Source: Silvibacterium bohemicum
GTDB taxonomy: Bacteria; Acidobacteriota; Terriglobia; Terriglobales; Acidobacteriaceae
Length of the DNA stretch: 64,000 bases
Assembly: GCF_001006305.1 (NCBI RefSeq)
Contig: NZ_LBHJ01000007.1
Coordinates: 62,001-126,000 of the forward strand
Direction: 5' to 3'
Positions within the stretch are counted from its first letter, which is position 1. Each line of letters opens with the position of its first letter. The position numbers and the translations under genes were made by a program. Of the stretch, positions 26,771 to 35,628 are shown piece by piece. Below the pieces are notes generated by a model. That model was given only the letters and a program-made list of their open reading frames with translations. It was not told where the DNA came from and did not search any database.

Positions 26771-28734
26771 CGCACCAGCTCCAATACTTCCTTAATGACG
26801 CGCTCAACATTGGGAAGCACAGCCAGCTCCAGGGGCTTTGCCGAAGGAATGTGCTGCGGATGGGAGTACAGCCGGCGCATCTTGAGACCTCGATCGAGTT
26901 CGGCGAAGGATGCCATCAGCTCCGCAGTGAAACCGCAAAAGCCATGTCCTTCTTCGACCAGCAGGGCGCGCCCGCTGTGCTGCAGCAGAGGCAGCATGGC
27001 CGCCTTTTGCAGCGGATAGAGCTGCATCACGCAGACCACTTCGATTACAAGATCGTGCTCGGTAAAGAGCCGGTCGACGGCCTGCTCCACGCTGGGCAGC
27101 ATTCCGCCATAGCAGACCACCGTAGCGTCGGGCTTCGACTCAGACCTCATGTAGCTGAGAGGGAAGCTGTGCCCGCTGTGGAACCACTTGTAGCCTTCGA
27201 CGGCATCCGGCGAAGCCTTCTCGCCGTAAAGAACCTTGTTCTCGATGACCAGCGTCGGCTTCTGCTCAACCTCGTCACTCAACAGCCGTTCGTATACCGT
27301 GGCCGGGTCGAAGCGCTGATGCAGCGCCAGCACCCGCGTGCCTGGAATGCCCAGCAGATGCTTCTCGAGCGATTGGCTGTGCGTCGGACCGTAGCCGCGC
27401 ATGCCGCCCATCGGCGTTCGCAGTACCAGCGGCGTCTTCACCTGGCCGCCATACATGTATTCGAATTTCGCGGCGTGGTTCAAGATCTGGTCCGAGGCGA
27501 GCATGATGAAGTCGCCGAACATCACCTCCAGCACCGGCTTCATCCCAGCAAGCGCCAGTCCGTTGGTGATACCGGTGATGGCCAGCTCGCTGATCGGCGT
27601 GTTGCGCACGCGTCCCGGAAAAAGCAGACTCAGATCTTTCGTCGCCTTGAACGCTCCGCCGTATGGACCTTCAATGTCCTCGCCCAGCATGACGACGCGC
27701 TCGTCGCGTTCCAGAGCAGCGCGCAGGCCGGCATAGATGCGGTTTACCATGCGTTCGCCGCCGAGGAAGATCGTCTCGGTCCAGGAAGCAACGGGTTCCT
27801 CATGTACTTGCTCGAGCGTGTTTGAGAGCGGAGAAGTCTCCGCTCGCTCGACCGCGGCATCGAGAGTTGCCAGCAGACGCGCTTCGATCGGCCCCATAAT
27901 CTCAGGGAAATCTTTGGCGGCGCGATGAACCAGATCCCGCTCCCAGTAGCTCTCGACCTCCGCCTTCTCGCGGTCGTCGTCGCTCTTGGAATGCGCCATC
28001 AGGCGGTAGGTGTCCACGCGTAGGAAGAGCGGCCTGGTCTCGCTGCGCACATAATCCACGGCCTGCCCCATGGTTTCGATCAGCTGCAGCGGATCCCAGG
28101 TATCGGCGCGCAGGGTGCGAATGCCGAAGGCCTGCGCACGCGCCTCGATATCTCCGCTCAATGTTTGCTTCTGCGAGGTGCTCTGCGCATAGAGATTGTT
28201 TTCGAGCACCACCATCACCGGGATGCCCCACGCCGATGCGATGTTCAGCGTTTCGTATAGAGCGCCTTCACCCAGCGTCCCGTCGCCGACGAAGACCACG
28301 GCGATGTCGCCGGTCCCGCGCAGACGCTTGGCATAGGCGATGCCCGAAGCCACCGGCACAATGCCGCCCTGAATGCCGTTGCTGAAGACGTTGCCGTCGC
28401 AGATATGCTGGCTGCCGCCGCGTCCGCGACAGATGCCGGCTTCGCGTCCCATGATCTCGGCAAAAAGTCCTTCATAGTTGCCGGTGCGGGCCAGGTAATG
28501 CCCGTGGCAGCGATGATTGCTGAAGATGACGTCCCCGGGAGTCAGATGCTCGGCTAACGCTACGCCGGTCCATTCCTGCCCGATACATGTGTGAACGGTT
28601 CCGAAAAGGCGACCTTCGCTGAACAGCTTCAAAAGCCGCTGTTCAAACATCCGAATGCCAAGCGCTTTTTCCAAAAGCCTAGGCTCCGGAAGCAGGGCGG
28701 GCATGAACTCGCTGAGTGCTGGACTATTAGACAT
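26767..28734 (-). CDS. 2-oxoacid dehydrogenase E1, fused alpha and beta subunits
   Basis: Thiamine-diphosphate-dependent E1 in one 655-residue chain. Residues about 15-320 are the alpha part with the ThDP motif VGDGTLGEGALYETLNIAS ending at ENN, and HRCHGHYLA. Residues about 330-655 are the beta (transketolase-like) part with GEDIEGPYGGAFKAT and PISELAITGITNGLALAG. Many acetoin/pyruvate/branched-chain complexes use separate subunits, and fusions also occur in bacteria. It is the first gene of the E1-E2-PPTase operon; its stop overlaps the E2 start by four bases. Substrate preference is undetermined. Confidence 0.88.
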   Translation of the reverse strand: MSNSPALSEFMPALLPEPRLLEKALGIRMFEQRLLKLFSEGRLFGTVHTCIGQEWTGVALAEHLTPGDVIFSNHRCHGHYLARTGNYEGLFAEIMGREAGICRGRGGSQHICDGNVFSNGIQGGIVPVASGIAYAKRLRGTGDIAVVFVGDGTLGEGALYETLNIASAWGIPVMVVLENNLYAQSTSQKQTLSGDIEARAQAFGIRTLRADTWDPLQLIETMGQAVDYVRSETRPLFLRVDTYRLMAHSKSDDDREKAEVESYWERDLVHRAAKDFPEIMGPIEARLLATLDAAVERAETSPLSNTLEQVHEEPVASWTETIFLGGERMVNRIYAGLRAALERDERVVMLGEDIEGPYGGAFKATKDLSLLFPGRVRNTPISELAITGITNGLALAGMKPVLEVMFGDFIMLASDQILNHAAKFEYMYGGQVKTPLVLRTPMGGMRGYGPTHSQSLEKHLLGIPGTRVLALHQRFDPATVYERLLSDEVEQKPTLVIENKVLYGEKASPDAVEGYKWFHSGHSFPLSYMRSESKPDATVVCYGGMLPSVEQAVDRLFTEHDLVIEVVCVMQLYPLQKAAMLPLLQHSGRALLVEEGHGFCGFTAELMASFAELDRGLKMRRLYSHPQHIPSAKPLELAVLPNVERVIKEVLELVR

Positions 28735-28977
28735 TTGGGTAAAAGGTTTAAGAGGACCAAGGAGAATATACCACGGTAAGGACGTTTGCCAATTACCAAA
28801 ATTGGTTACTGCTTTCCCTGATCTTCTCTCCCTTCAACATGCCTTTCTCTTATTTGCTGTGTCGGATGCAATTGGAGAGCGTCAAGGCTGTGCGCGATTG
28901 CGGAGAAAGTAACTTATAGACTTACACATAACCCGGCGAAGCCGCTTAAATTCCAGATACACGAAAACTGGCTCGGC

Positions 28978-29616
28978 TCACTCGATTCGCCGCTCCAGCG
29001 CGACACGCACCAGTTGACTCCTGGTACGAACCCCGGTTTTCGCGAATAACTGTTGCAACACAGCCTTCACATAGCTCTCGGAGATCTCGAGATACACGGC
29101 GATCTCTTTATTGGTGAGGCCTTCGAAGACTCCCTTGAGCACTCCCTGTTCTCTCTCGCTCAGTGAAGGGAAGGCCGGCGTCTGGGTCCGGGTCGCGGTC
29201 GAGCCCACCAGAGAATTGAGGCTGCTTGGGTCCATCCAGGCTTCGCCGCGCGCCACCCGATTGATGGCGGTGATCAATTCTGCCGGAGGGTTGTGCTTGA
29301 GGAAGACGCCAGCCGCACCTTCTTTGAGAACGCGAAACGTGTCGGCGCCCGAGATGCCAGCGGTCACCATGAGGATCTTCCCGGGGAATCCCTGCTGTCG
29401 AAAGCTATGGAGAAACTGAAGGCTGTTTTTCTCGCCAAGATCGAAGTCGAGCAGCACCACATCTACGGAATTTTGCTCGAGCGATTGCAGCGCCTCTTCG
29501 GTGGAGGAAAAATTCCCCACCATCGCCAATCCGCTCTCCGCTTCGAGCAGTCTGGCCAACCCCTCGCGGAAGAGCGTATGGTCGTCAACCAGCAACAGTC
29601 TGATCTTGTCTTCCAT
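28978..29616 (-). CDS. NarL/FixJ-family response regulator
   Basis: A 212-residue two-component regulator. The receiver domain has the acidic pair VDDH at 10-13, phospho-acceptor Asp57 in VVLLDFDL, a Thr in MVTAG and the Lys in FLKHNP. The C-terminal LuxR-type helix-turn-helix covers about 150-210 (LSEREQGVLKGVFEGLTNKE). The gene is 14 bases downstream of the histidine kinase stop, so they form one unit. Its targets are unknown; the divergent czcBAC-like operon 250 bp beyond the kinase is the nearest candidate. Confidence 0.9.
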   Translation of the reverse strand: MEDKIRLLLVDDHTLFREGLARLLEAESGLAMVGNFSSTEEALQSLEQNSVDVVLLDFDLGEKNSLQFLHSFRQQGFPGKILMVTAGISGADTFRVLKEGAAGVFLKHNPPAELITAINRVARGEAWMDPSSLNSLVGSTATRTQTPAFPSLSEREQGVLKGVFEGLTNKEIAVYLEISESYVKAVLQQLFAKTGVRTRSQLVRVALERRIE

Positions 29617-29630
29617 GGGTCACATCCGGG

Positions 29631-31007
29631 TTACTGTACCGCGGCAATCTCCACGATGAAAATCGCGCCCTCATTTGCCGCCTCGTAACGCAGATCTCCT
29701 CCGAAGGACCGCATCAGCGCTCGTGAGAGGTATAAACCCAATCCGGTGGCCTTGGCATTCTGTTGGAAAGGCCGGAACAGTACCTCGGCATTCTTTACGC
29801 CTCCGCCATTATCCGCCACGAAAACCAACACCCGCTGTGCCTCCGCTGTCGCAGTGATCAGCACTCTCGCATTGCGTTGATCCTCCAAGGCGCGCTCGCA
29901 GTTCTTGGTCAGATTCAAAAACACCTGCATGAGGCTGTGCGGATCTGCCCACACCGGAGGCAGATCGGATGGAATCACCCAATCGACCTCAATGTCCTTC
30001 TCGCGGAACGACGGGCCGCTCACGATTCGCAGCTCGTCGAGAAAGGATTGCAGCTCCAGCGATGTGCCTTGTTCTCCGGTCTGGCGGAGCTCCATGGCTG
30101 CGATCTTTTCGAGCGCAAGCACCAGAGTCCCCAGAGCCTCGAAGTCGGCATTCTTCGCCAGCGTTCCGCTTCGCGACAGGTTTTCGTGGACGACGGCAAT
30201 GGCGCCGCAGATATTGCGGATCTCATGGCTGACCGCGCTCACCAGAATGCGCGAGCCCGTCAACAACTGATGCAGACCGGCCTCCTCGCGATCACGCAGC
30301 TCCTCGGAGGCGTCAACGACCATCGCCGCCAGCCTCGGACCGGCACTGGTGCGGTAAGTTGAAAACCAGACGTCGGCAATGAACATCGCGCCGTCGTTTC
30401 TCCGTCCTTTGCACTGCATCACGGTGCGGAACGATTGCTGCCCCGTCCGCAGATCGGGGATATTGACGAGCGAGGGCAGGTAGGGATCGATGGTCTGCCC
30501 GACCAGGCTTCCCGATGGCAGCTCGAACAGCCGATGCGCCGCGTCATTGGCCATGAGCACCGATCCATTCGCATCGGTGGTCAAGATCGCGATGGGACTG
30601 CTTTCAACCAGGACCTCCAGCTGCTCCTCGGCATCCCGCCGCGCCTGATTTTCGCGCTCCAGTTCTTCGACGTGAGCGACCGCCGTGCGGCGGCTGGCCC
30701 CGACTTCGTGCGCGAAGAGTCCAATACCTGCGAAGGCGGCGAGATAGAGCAGGTCGCGAGGCAGCCCCGATTGGGCCGACCACGTCAATCCATCGAAGAG
30801 CTCGGCAAGCAGGGCGCAGACAACTCCCAATAGCGCAACCTGGGCTCGATTCAAGATGCGGCTGGCGAGGACGATCGGCATCAGGTAAAGAAATCCGACC
30901 GGAACTTCGGAATTGATCTTCCAGTCGGCCAGCGCGATCAGGGTGATTAGCGATACCACTTGCAGGAGAACGATGGGGCGCCGGATGTGAAGGGAAGGGG
31001 AGTTCAT
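29631..31007 (-). CDS. Membrane-bound PAS sensor histidine kinase
   Basis: A 458-residue sensor kinase. Residues about 10-100 contain four hydrophobic helices with only short loops, so any signal is probably sensed in the membrane. A coiled coil at 105-130 leads to a PAS domain at about 130-235 (SSPIAILTTDANGSVLMAND). The phospho-acceptor is His261 in AVSHEIRN. The ATP-binding domain has NLTKNCERAL (N box), DNGGG (G1) and GLGLYLSR (G2). The partner regulator follows directly. It is divergent from the RND efflux operon, 248 bp away. Confidence 0.88.
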   Translation of the reverse strand: MNSPSLHIRRPIVLLQVVSLITLIALADWKINSEVPVGFLYLMPIVLASRILNRAQVALLGVVCALLAELFDGLTWSAQSGLPRDLLYLAAFAGIGLFAHEVGASRRTAVAHVEELERENQARRDAEEQLEVLVESSPIAILTTDANGSVLMANDAAHRLFELPSGSLVGQTIDPYLPSLVNIPDLRTGQQSFRTVMQCKGRRNDGAMFIADVWFSTYRTSAGPRLAAMVVDASEELRDREEAGLHQLLTGSRILVSAVSHEIRNICGAIAVVHENLSRSGTLAKNADFEALGTLVLALEKIAAMELRQTGEQGTSLELQSFLDELRIVSGPSFREKDIEVDWVIPSDLPPVWADPHSLMQVFLNLTKNCERALEDQRNARVLITATAEAQRVLVFVADNGGGVKNAEVLFRPFQQNAKATGLGLYLSRALMRSFGGDLRYEAANEGAIFIVEIAAVQ

Positions 31008-31255
31008 CGTGTGGTGCCGGAAAAGAAAGCCCTCGCCCCATAGCCTATTCGTTTCAGAGTTGAATACGAAACGAAGGCATCGAGGAATCAGCGTGACTGA
31101 CCGAAAGATAGTGTCATGTTTATCGAAAGATCAAGAAGTGAATTTGCTCATTTCAAATACACTAGAGCTGTGATGGGGTCCTTTGCTCCGTGCTGGGCAG
31201 CCGGCTTTCTGGGCTGCAGCCGTGACGCGTAATGGGTCATACATAGTGAGGACAT
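31008..31255. promoter_or_regulatory. Divergent intergenic region, kinase versus RND efflux
   Basis: 248 bp that must contain promoters for both the kinase-regulator unit and the czcB-like gene. The part around 31060-31165 is A/T-rich. I could not pick a convincing -35/-10 pair or a clear operator repeat. Confidence 0.3.
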
Positions 31256-32401
31256 GTGCGTAATCTAAAAATCGGGGCGGGGTTCTGCGCAGCGCTGACG
31301 TTGGTTCTGCTCACGGCCGGTTGTGAAAAAAAAGGCAGCGATCCGGCAGCGGAAGCGCCTCCACCGACTTCCGTCCAACATGAACAGGGCGTGAATGTCG
31401 TCCACGTCGACCGGTCCGAGCGCTTTCCTCTTGTAGCCGCGGTCGCGCGTGAAGCCGCGTCGACATTGAATGTGACCGGCAGCGTCAACCCCGATATCTC
31501 GCGCGAGATTCCCATCGTCTCCATCGCATCGGGACGCGTGGTCGCCGTTCATGTCCGCCTCGGCGATTACGTCAAGAAGGGCCAGCTGGTAATGGAGGTG
31601 CAGAGTAGCGATATCTCCGGTGCCTTCAACAACTATCTGAAGGCCGTTAACGACGAACATCTTGCGAACACGCAGCTGGAGCGTGCCAAGATCCTTTATG
31701 ACAAGGGTGCGATCGCCAAGAGCCAGCTCGAAATCGCCCAGGACGGCGAGGACGATGCCAAGGCCAATCTGGTCGCTACCGAAGAGCAGTTGCATGTGCT
31801 TGGCATCGACAAGGATCATCCCGGCGAGACAGTGAAGGTCTACTCTCCGGCTTCCGGTTTCATCATTCAGCAGAATGTCACCGAGGCCGCAACCGCGGGT
31901 GTCGCTCTCTCCGGATCGGCCAACGCCTTCACCATCGCCGATCTTTCCCACGTCTGGATCATCTGCGACGTCTATGAGAACGATCTCTCGACGGTGCATC
32001 TCGGCCAGACCGCCGACATCCGTCTCAATGCTTATCCCGACAAGGCATTCACCGGAACCATCGGCGACATCGGTGCGATTCTCGATCCCAACATACGCAC
32101 CGGCAAGGTGCGCATTCAGGTCGAGAATCCCGGCAACCTGATGCGCATCGGCATGTTCGCGACAGCGACCTTCCACGGCAAAAAGGCGGAGACTCATACC
32201 GCAGTGCCCGCATCGGCCGTGCTTCATCTGCACGACCGCGATTGGGTCTACGTTCCTAACGGCGATGGAAGCTTCAAGCGGCTCGCGGTGCAGGGAGGAG
32301 CGATGCTGCCCGGCAACCTGCAGGAGATTTCCACCGGACTCGCGCCCGGCCAGCAGGTCGTTTCCAATGCACTCGAGCTGCAGAATTCGTCGGAGCAATA
32401 A
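31256..32401 (+). CDS. czcB: RND efflux periplasmic adaptor lipoprotein (CzcB-like)
   Basis: Membrane-fusion protein that links an inner-membrane RND pump to an outer-membrane channel. The GTG at 31256 is preceded by GAGGAC. A lipoprotein signal ends at lipobox LTAGC, giving about 381 residues. The order is barrel-sandwich/lipoyl half (ASGRVVAVHVRLGDYVKKGQLV), alpha-hairpin (LANTQLERAKILYDKGAIAKS), second lipoyl half (VYSPASGFIIQQNV), beta-barrel (VWIICDVYENDLSTVHLGQ) and membrane-proximal domain. Its stop codon overlaps the start of the pump gene (TAATG). The family and neighbours indicate divalent-metal efflux. Confidence 0.9.
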   Translation: MRNLKIGAGFCAALTLVLLTAGCEKKGSDPAAEAPPPTSVQHEQGVNVVHVDRSERFPLVAAVAREAASTLNVTGSVNPDISREIPIVSIASGRVVAVHVRLGDYVKKGQLVMEVQSSDISGAFNNYLKAVNDEHLANTQLERAKILYDKGAIAKSQLEIAQDGEDDAKANLVATEEQLHVLGIDKDHPGETVKVYSPASGFIIQQNVTEAATAGVALSGSANAFTIADLSHVWIICDVYENDLSTVHLGQTADIRLNAYPDKAFTGTIGDIGAILDPNIRTGKVRIQVENPGNLMRIGMFATATFHGKKAETHTAVPASAVLHLHDRDWVYVPNGDGSFKRLAVQGGAMLPGNLQEISTGLAPGQQVVSNALELQNSSEQ

Positions 32402-35400
32402 TGATTCGTGGCCTCGTCGATTTTGCGCTCAATAACCGATGGCTCGTCCTCGGCACGTCGATCCTGCTCTTTGCATGGGGAATCGTCTCTTTCCACAATC
32501 TGCCCGTCGAGGCCTATCCAGATGTAGCCAATAACTACGTCGAAGTGATCACGCAGTGGCCGGGCCGCGCTGCCGAAGAGGTCGAGCAGCAAGTCACCAT
32601 CCCCGTCGAAATTCAGATGGCCGGCATCCCGCACATGGAGCACCTGCGCTCGTTTTCGCTCGCCGGCCTCTCCGATGTGAAGATGATCTTCGACGACGAT
32701 TCGGTCAATGACTGGAATCGCGAAAAGGTTCTGGAGCGACTCTCGCAAGTCACGCTGCCGGGCAATCTGCAGCCGCAGATCGGCACCGACTGGAGCCCGG
32801 TCGGGCAAATCTATTGGTACACCGTGGTCAGCACCAATCCTCAATACGACAACATGGAGCTCAAGTCGATTGAGGATTGGACGCTGGAGAAGCAGTTCAA
32901 GTCCGTGCCCGGCGTGGTCGATGTATCGAGCTTCGGCGGTATGACCCGCGAATACCAGGTCCGCATCGATCCCAATAAGCTGGTCTCTTATGGCTTGAGC
33001 ATCGGCCAGGTCGAACAGCAGCTCGCGAGCAACAATACCAATGCCGGCGGCCAGTTCATCGAACAGGGCCAGCAGCAGATCAACGTCCGCGAAGTCGGCC
33101 TGGTGACCAGCGTTGCCGATATCGAAAACACCGTTCTCAAAACGCAGACCGGCACCGCGCTGCGTGTGAAAGACATCGCGACCGTCGTGCAGGGTCCGAA
33201 AATCCGCCTCGGCCAGATCGGCAAAGCGACCCATCGCGCCGACGGAAAAGTGCTCGATGACGACGACACCGTCGAAGGCATCGGTTTGCTGCAAAAAGGC
33301 GATGATTCGGACAAGGTGCTGGAGGGGATCCACGCCAAGCTGCAGGAGCTGAACGGCGTTCCACCCAAGCCTGCGGACCCCGGCGGCTTCTTCAAGGATG
33401 GACATTTCTACAAGCATGCGACGCCTGCCACAGCGGCTCAGCCGGGCCTGCTTCCCGAGGGCGTGAAGGTCGTTCCGTTCCTCGATCGCAGCGATCTGCT
33501 CCACTACACGACGCATACGGTGCTGCACAATCTCACCGAAGGCATCGTCCTCGTCGTCATCATCCTCTTTTTCTTTCTCGGCAACGTGCGCGGCGCGCTG
33601 ATCGTTTCCGTCACCATCCCCTTCGCGCTCCTCTTCGCATCGATCTGTCTCGACCTCCGTCACATTCCGGCCAACCTGCTCTCGCTCGGAGCGCTGGATT
33701 TCGGCATGGTGGTCGATGGCGCAGTGGTCATGGTGGAAAATATTGTTCGCCATCTGAGCCGGCGAACCGACAAGCAGCACGGCACCGTCATCGAACAGAT
33801 TCGCGAAGCGGCGCACGAGGTGCAGCGGCCGGTCTTCTACGCGATCGGCATTATCATTACCGCCTACCTGCCCATCTTCACGCTGCAGGCTGTCGAGGGC
33901 CGCCTGTTTCGTCCCATGGCCTGGACGGTAGCCTTCGCTCTCCTGGGAGCGCTGCTCTTTTCCATGGTGCTGGCTCCGGTGCTGTCGAGCTTCCTCTTCT
34001 CGAACGGCGCCAAGGAGTGGCACAACCCGCTGATGGTGTGGCTCACCAATCGCTATCGCCACGCTGCCACCTGGGCCATCGAGCATCGCTATGTGACCGT
34101 CGGCGTGGCGGTGCTCGCGCTGTGTCTCACCGCCTTCCTGTCGTTCAGCGGCGTCATTGGATCGGAGTTCCTGCCGCATCTCGATGAAGGCGCGATCTGG
34201 GTGCGCGGCACGCTTGCCCCCAGCGCCGGACCAACCGAGGGTGTTGCCGTGATGAATCAGGCGCGCGTTTTGCTCGCGACCTTTCCCGAGGTGACGCAGG
34301 TGGTCAGCCAGGTAGGCCGACCCGATGACGGCACCGACACGACGGGCTTCTTCAACACCGAATACTTCGTCGACCTGAAGCCCAAGGACAAGTGGCGGCC
34401 TGTCTTTCATGAAGACAAGGACGAGCTGATCGCAGCCATGGACCGCGAACTCGAAAAGATGCCGGGCGTGATCTGGAACTTCTCGCAGCCCATCTCCGAC
34501 AACGTCGAAGAGGCGGTTAGCGGTGTAAAAGGTGAGCTAGCCGTCAAGCTTTACGGTGATGACCTGAAGACGCTGGAATCGATAGGCGATCAGGTGGTCG
34601 ACACCATGAGCAAGGTGCGCGGCGTCGCCGACCTCGGTCTCTTCCGGGTCATCGGCCAGCCCAACTTGAATTACACCGTCGACCGCGTGGCGGCGGCACG
34701 CTTCGGCATTAACGTGGCCGATGTGCAGGACGCGATCCAGACTGCTGTGGGCGGTAACTCGGTTAGTCAGGTGCTGCGCGGCGAAGCGCGTTACGATCTC
34801 GTCGTTCGCTATTTGCCGGAATATCGCAATACCGAGGAGGCGATCGGCAACATCCGCCTGCTCTCGCCCTCCGGCGAGCGCGTCTCGCTGGCGCAGCTCA
34901 CCACCGTCAAGACGGAAGACGGCGCCGAAGAGATCTATCGCGAAGGCGGGCAGCGTTATGTCGCCATCAAGTACAGTGTGCGTGGTCGCGACCTGGGCAG
35001 CACGGTGGAAGAGGCGATCCGCCACGTCAATTCGCAAATCAAGCTCCCGCCCGGTTACAAATTCGATTGGGCTGGCGAGTATGAAAGCCAGAAGCGTTCG
35101 TCGAAGCGTCTGATGCTGGTGCTTCCGATCACCATCATTTTGATCTTCGTCATTCTATACACGATGTTCAAGTCCGGAAAGTGGGCGCTGTTGATTCTCG
35201 GCAACGTCGCGATGGCTCCGCTCGGCGGCATGCTCGCCCTGCTGCTGACTCACACCAACTTCAGCGTGTCCTCGGGAGTCGGCTTCCTCGCTCTGTTCGG
35301 TGTATCGGTGCAGACCGGCGTCATCATGCTCGAATACATCAACCAGCTTCGCGTTCGCGGCCGCTCCATTGAAGAGTCCGCCGTGGAAGGCGCGGTGCTG

Positions 35401-35628
35401 AGGCTGCGGCCCATCATGATGACCATGCTGGTTGCCACCCTGGGCCTGCTCCCGGCGGCCACTTCGCACGGCATCGGCTCGGATTCGCAACGACCCTTCG
35501 CCATCGTCATTGTGGGCGGACTGATCGCAGCGCTGGCTATCAACGTGTTTCTGCTGCCGACGCTCTACGTCTGGATCGCGGGAGACGGCGACGTGCTGCC
35601 GAATCCGGAGACGGAGTTCGAGAACTAA
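32401..35628 (+). CDS. czcA: Heavy-metal RND efflux pump (CzcA-like)
   Basis: Inner-membrane resistance-nodulation-division transporter, 1075 residues, with about 12 membrane helices and two large periplasmic loops. In the fourth helix, DFGMVVDGAVVMVEN carries the D-x-x-x-x-x-D-x-x-x-x-x-x-E pattern of heavy-metal pumps of the Co/Zn/Cd/Ni type rather than the Cu/Ag type. A linker of about 45 residues around positions 275-325 is longer than I expect (DGKVLDDDDTVEG, PADPGGFFKDGHFYKH). The exact metal cannot be fixed from sequence alone. Both ends overlap the neighbouring genes by one base, so the three are translationally coupled. Confidence 0.9.
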   Translation: MIRGLVDFALNNRWLVLGTSILLFAWGIVSFHNLPVEAYPDVANNYVEVITQWPGRAAEEVEQQVTIPVEIQMAGIPHMEHLRSFSLAGLSDVKMIFDDDSVNDWNREKVLERLSQVTLPGNLQPQIGTDWSPVGQIYWYTVVSTNPQYDNMELKSIEDWTLEKQFKSVPGVVDVSSFGGMTREYQVRIDPNKLVSYGLSIGQVEQQLASNNTNAGGQFIEQGQQQINVREVGLVTSVADIENTVLKTQTGTALRVKDIATVVQGPKIRLGQIGKATHRADGKVLDDDDTVEGIGLLQKGDDSDKVLEGIHAKLQELNGVPPKPADPGGFFKDGHFYKHATPATAAQPGLLPEGVKVVPFLDRSDLLHYTTHTVLHNLTEGIVLVVIILFFFLGNVRGALIVSVTIPFALLFASICLDLRHIPANLLSLGALDFGMVVDGAVVMVENIVRHLSRRTDKQHGTVIEQIREAAHEVQRPVFYAIGIIITAYLPIFTLQAVEGRLFRPMAWTVAFALLGALLFSMVLAPVLSSFLFSNGAKEWHNPLMVWLTNRYRHAATWAIEHRYVTVGVAVLALCLTAFLSFSGVIGSEFLPHLDEGAIWVRGTLAPSAGPTEGVAVMNQARVLLATFPEVTQVVSQVGRPDDGTDTTGFFNTEYFVDLKPKDKWRPVFHEDKDELIAAMDRELEKMPGVIWNFSQPISDNVEEAVSGVKGELAVKLYGDDLKTLESIGDQVVDTMSKVRGVADLGLFRVIGQPNLNYTVDRVAAARFGINVADVQDAIQTAVGGNSVSQVLRGEARYDLVVRYLPEYRNTEEAIGNIRLLSPSGERVSLAQLTTVKTEDGAEEIYREGGQRYVAIKYSVRGRDLGSTVEEAIRHVNSQIKLPPGYKFDWAGEYESQKRSSKRLMLVLPITIILIFVILYTMFKSGKWALLILGNVAMAPLGGMLALLLTHTNFSVSSGVGFLALFGVSVQTGVIMLEYINQLRVRGRSIEESAVEGAVLRLRPIMMTMLVATLGLLPAATSHGIGSDSQRPFAIVIVGGLIAALAINVFLLPTLYVWIAGDGDVLPNPETEFEN

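Noticed and set aside
32248-34410. 720-codon minus-strand ORF opposite the CzcA-like gene
   Set aside because: Antisense shadow of a highly biased coding sequence; His/Arg/Asp-rich translation with no domain.
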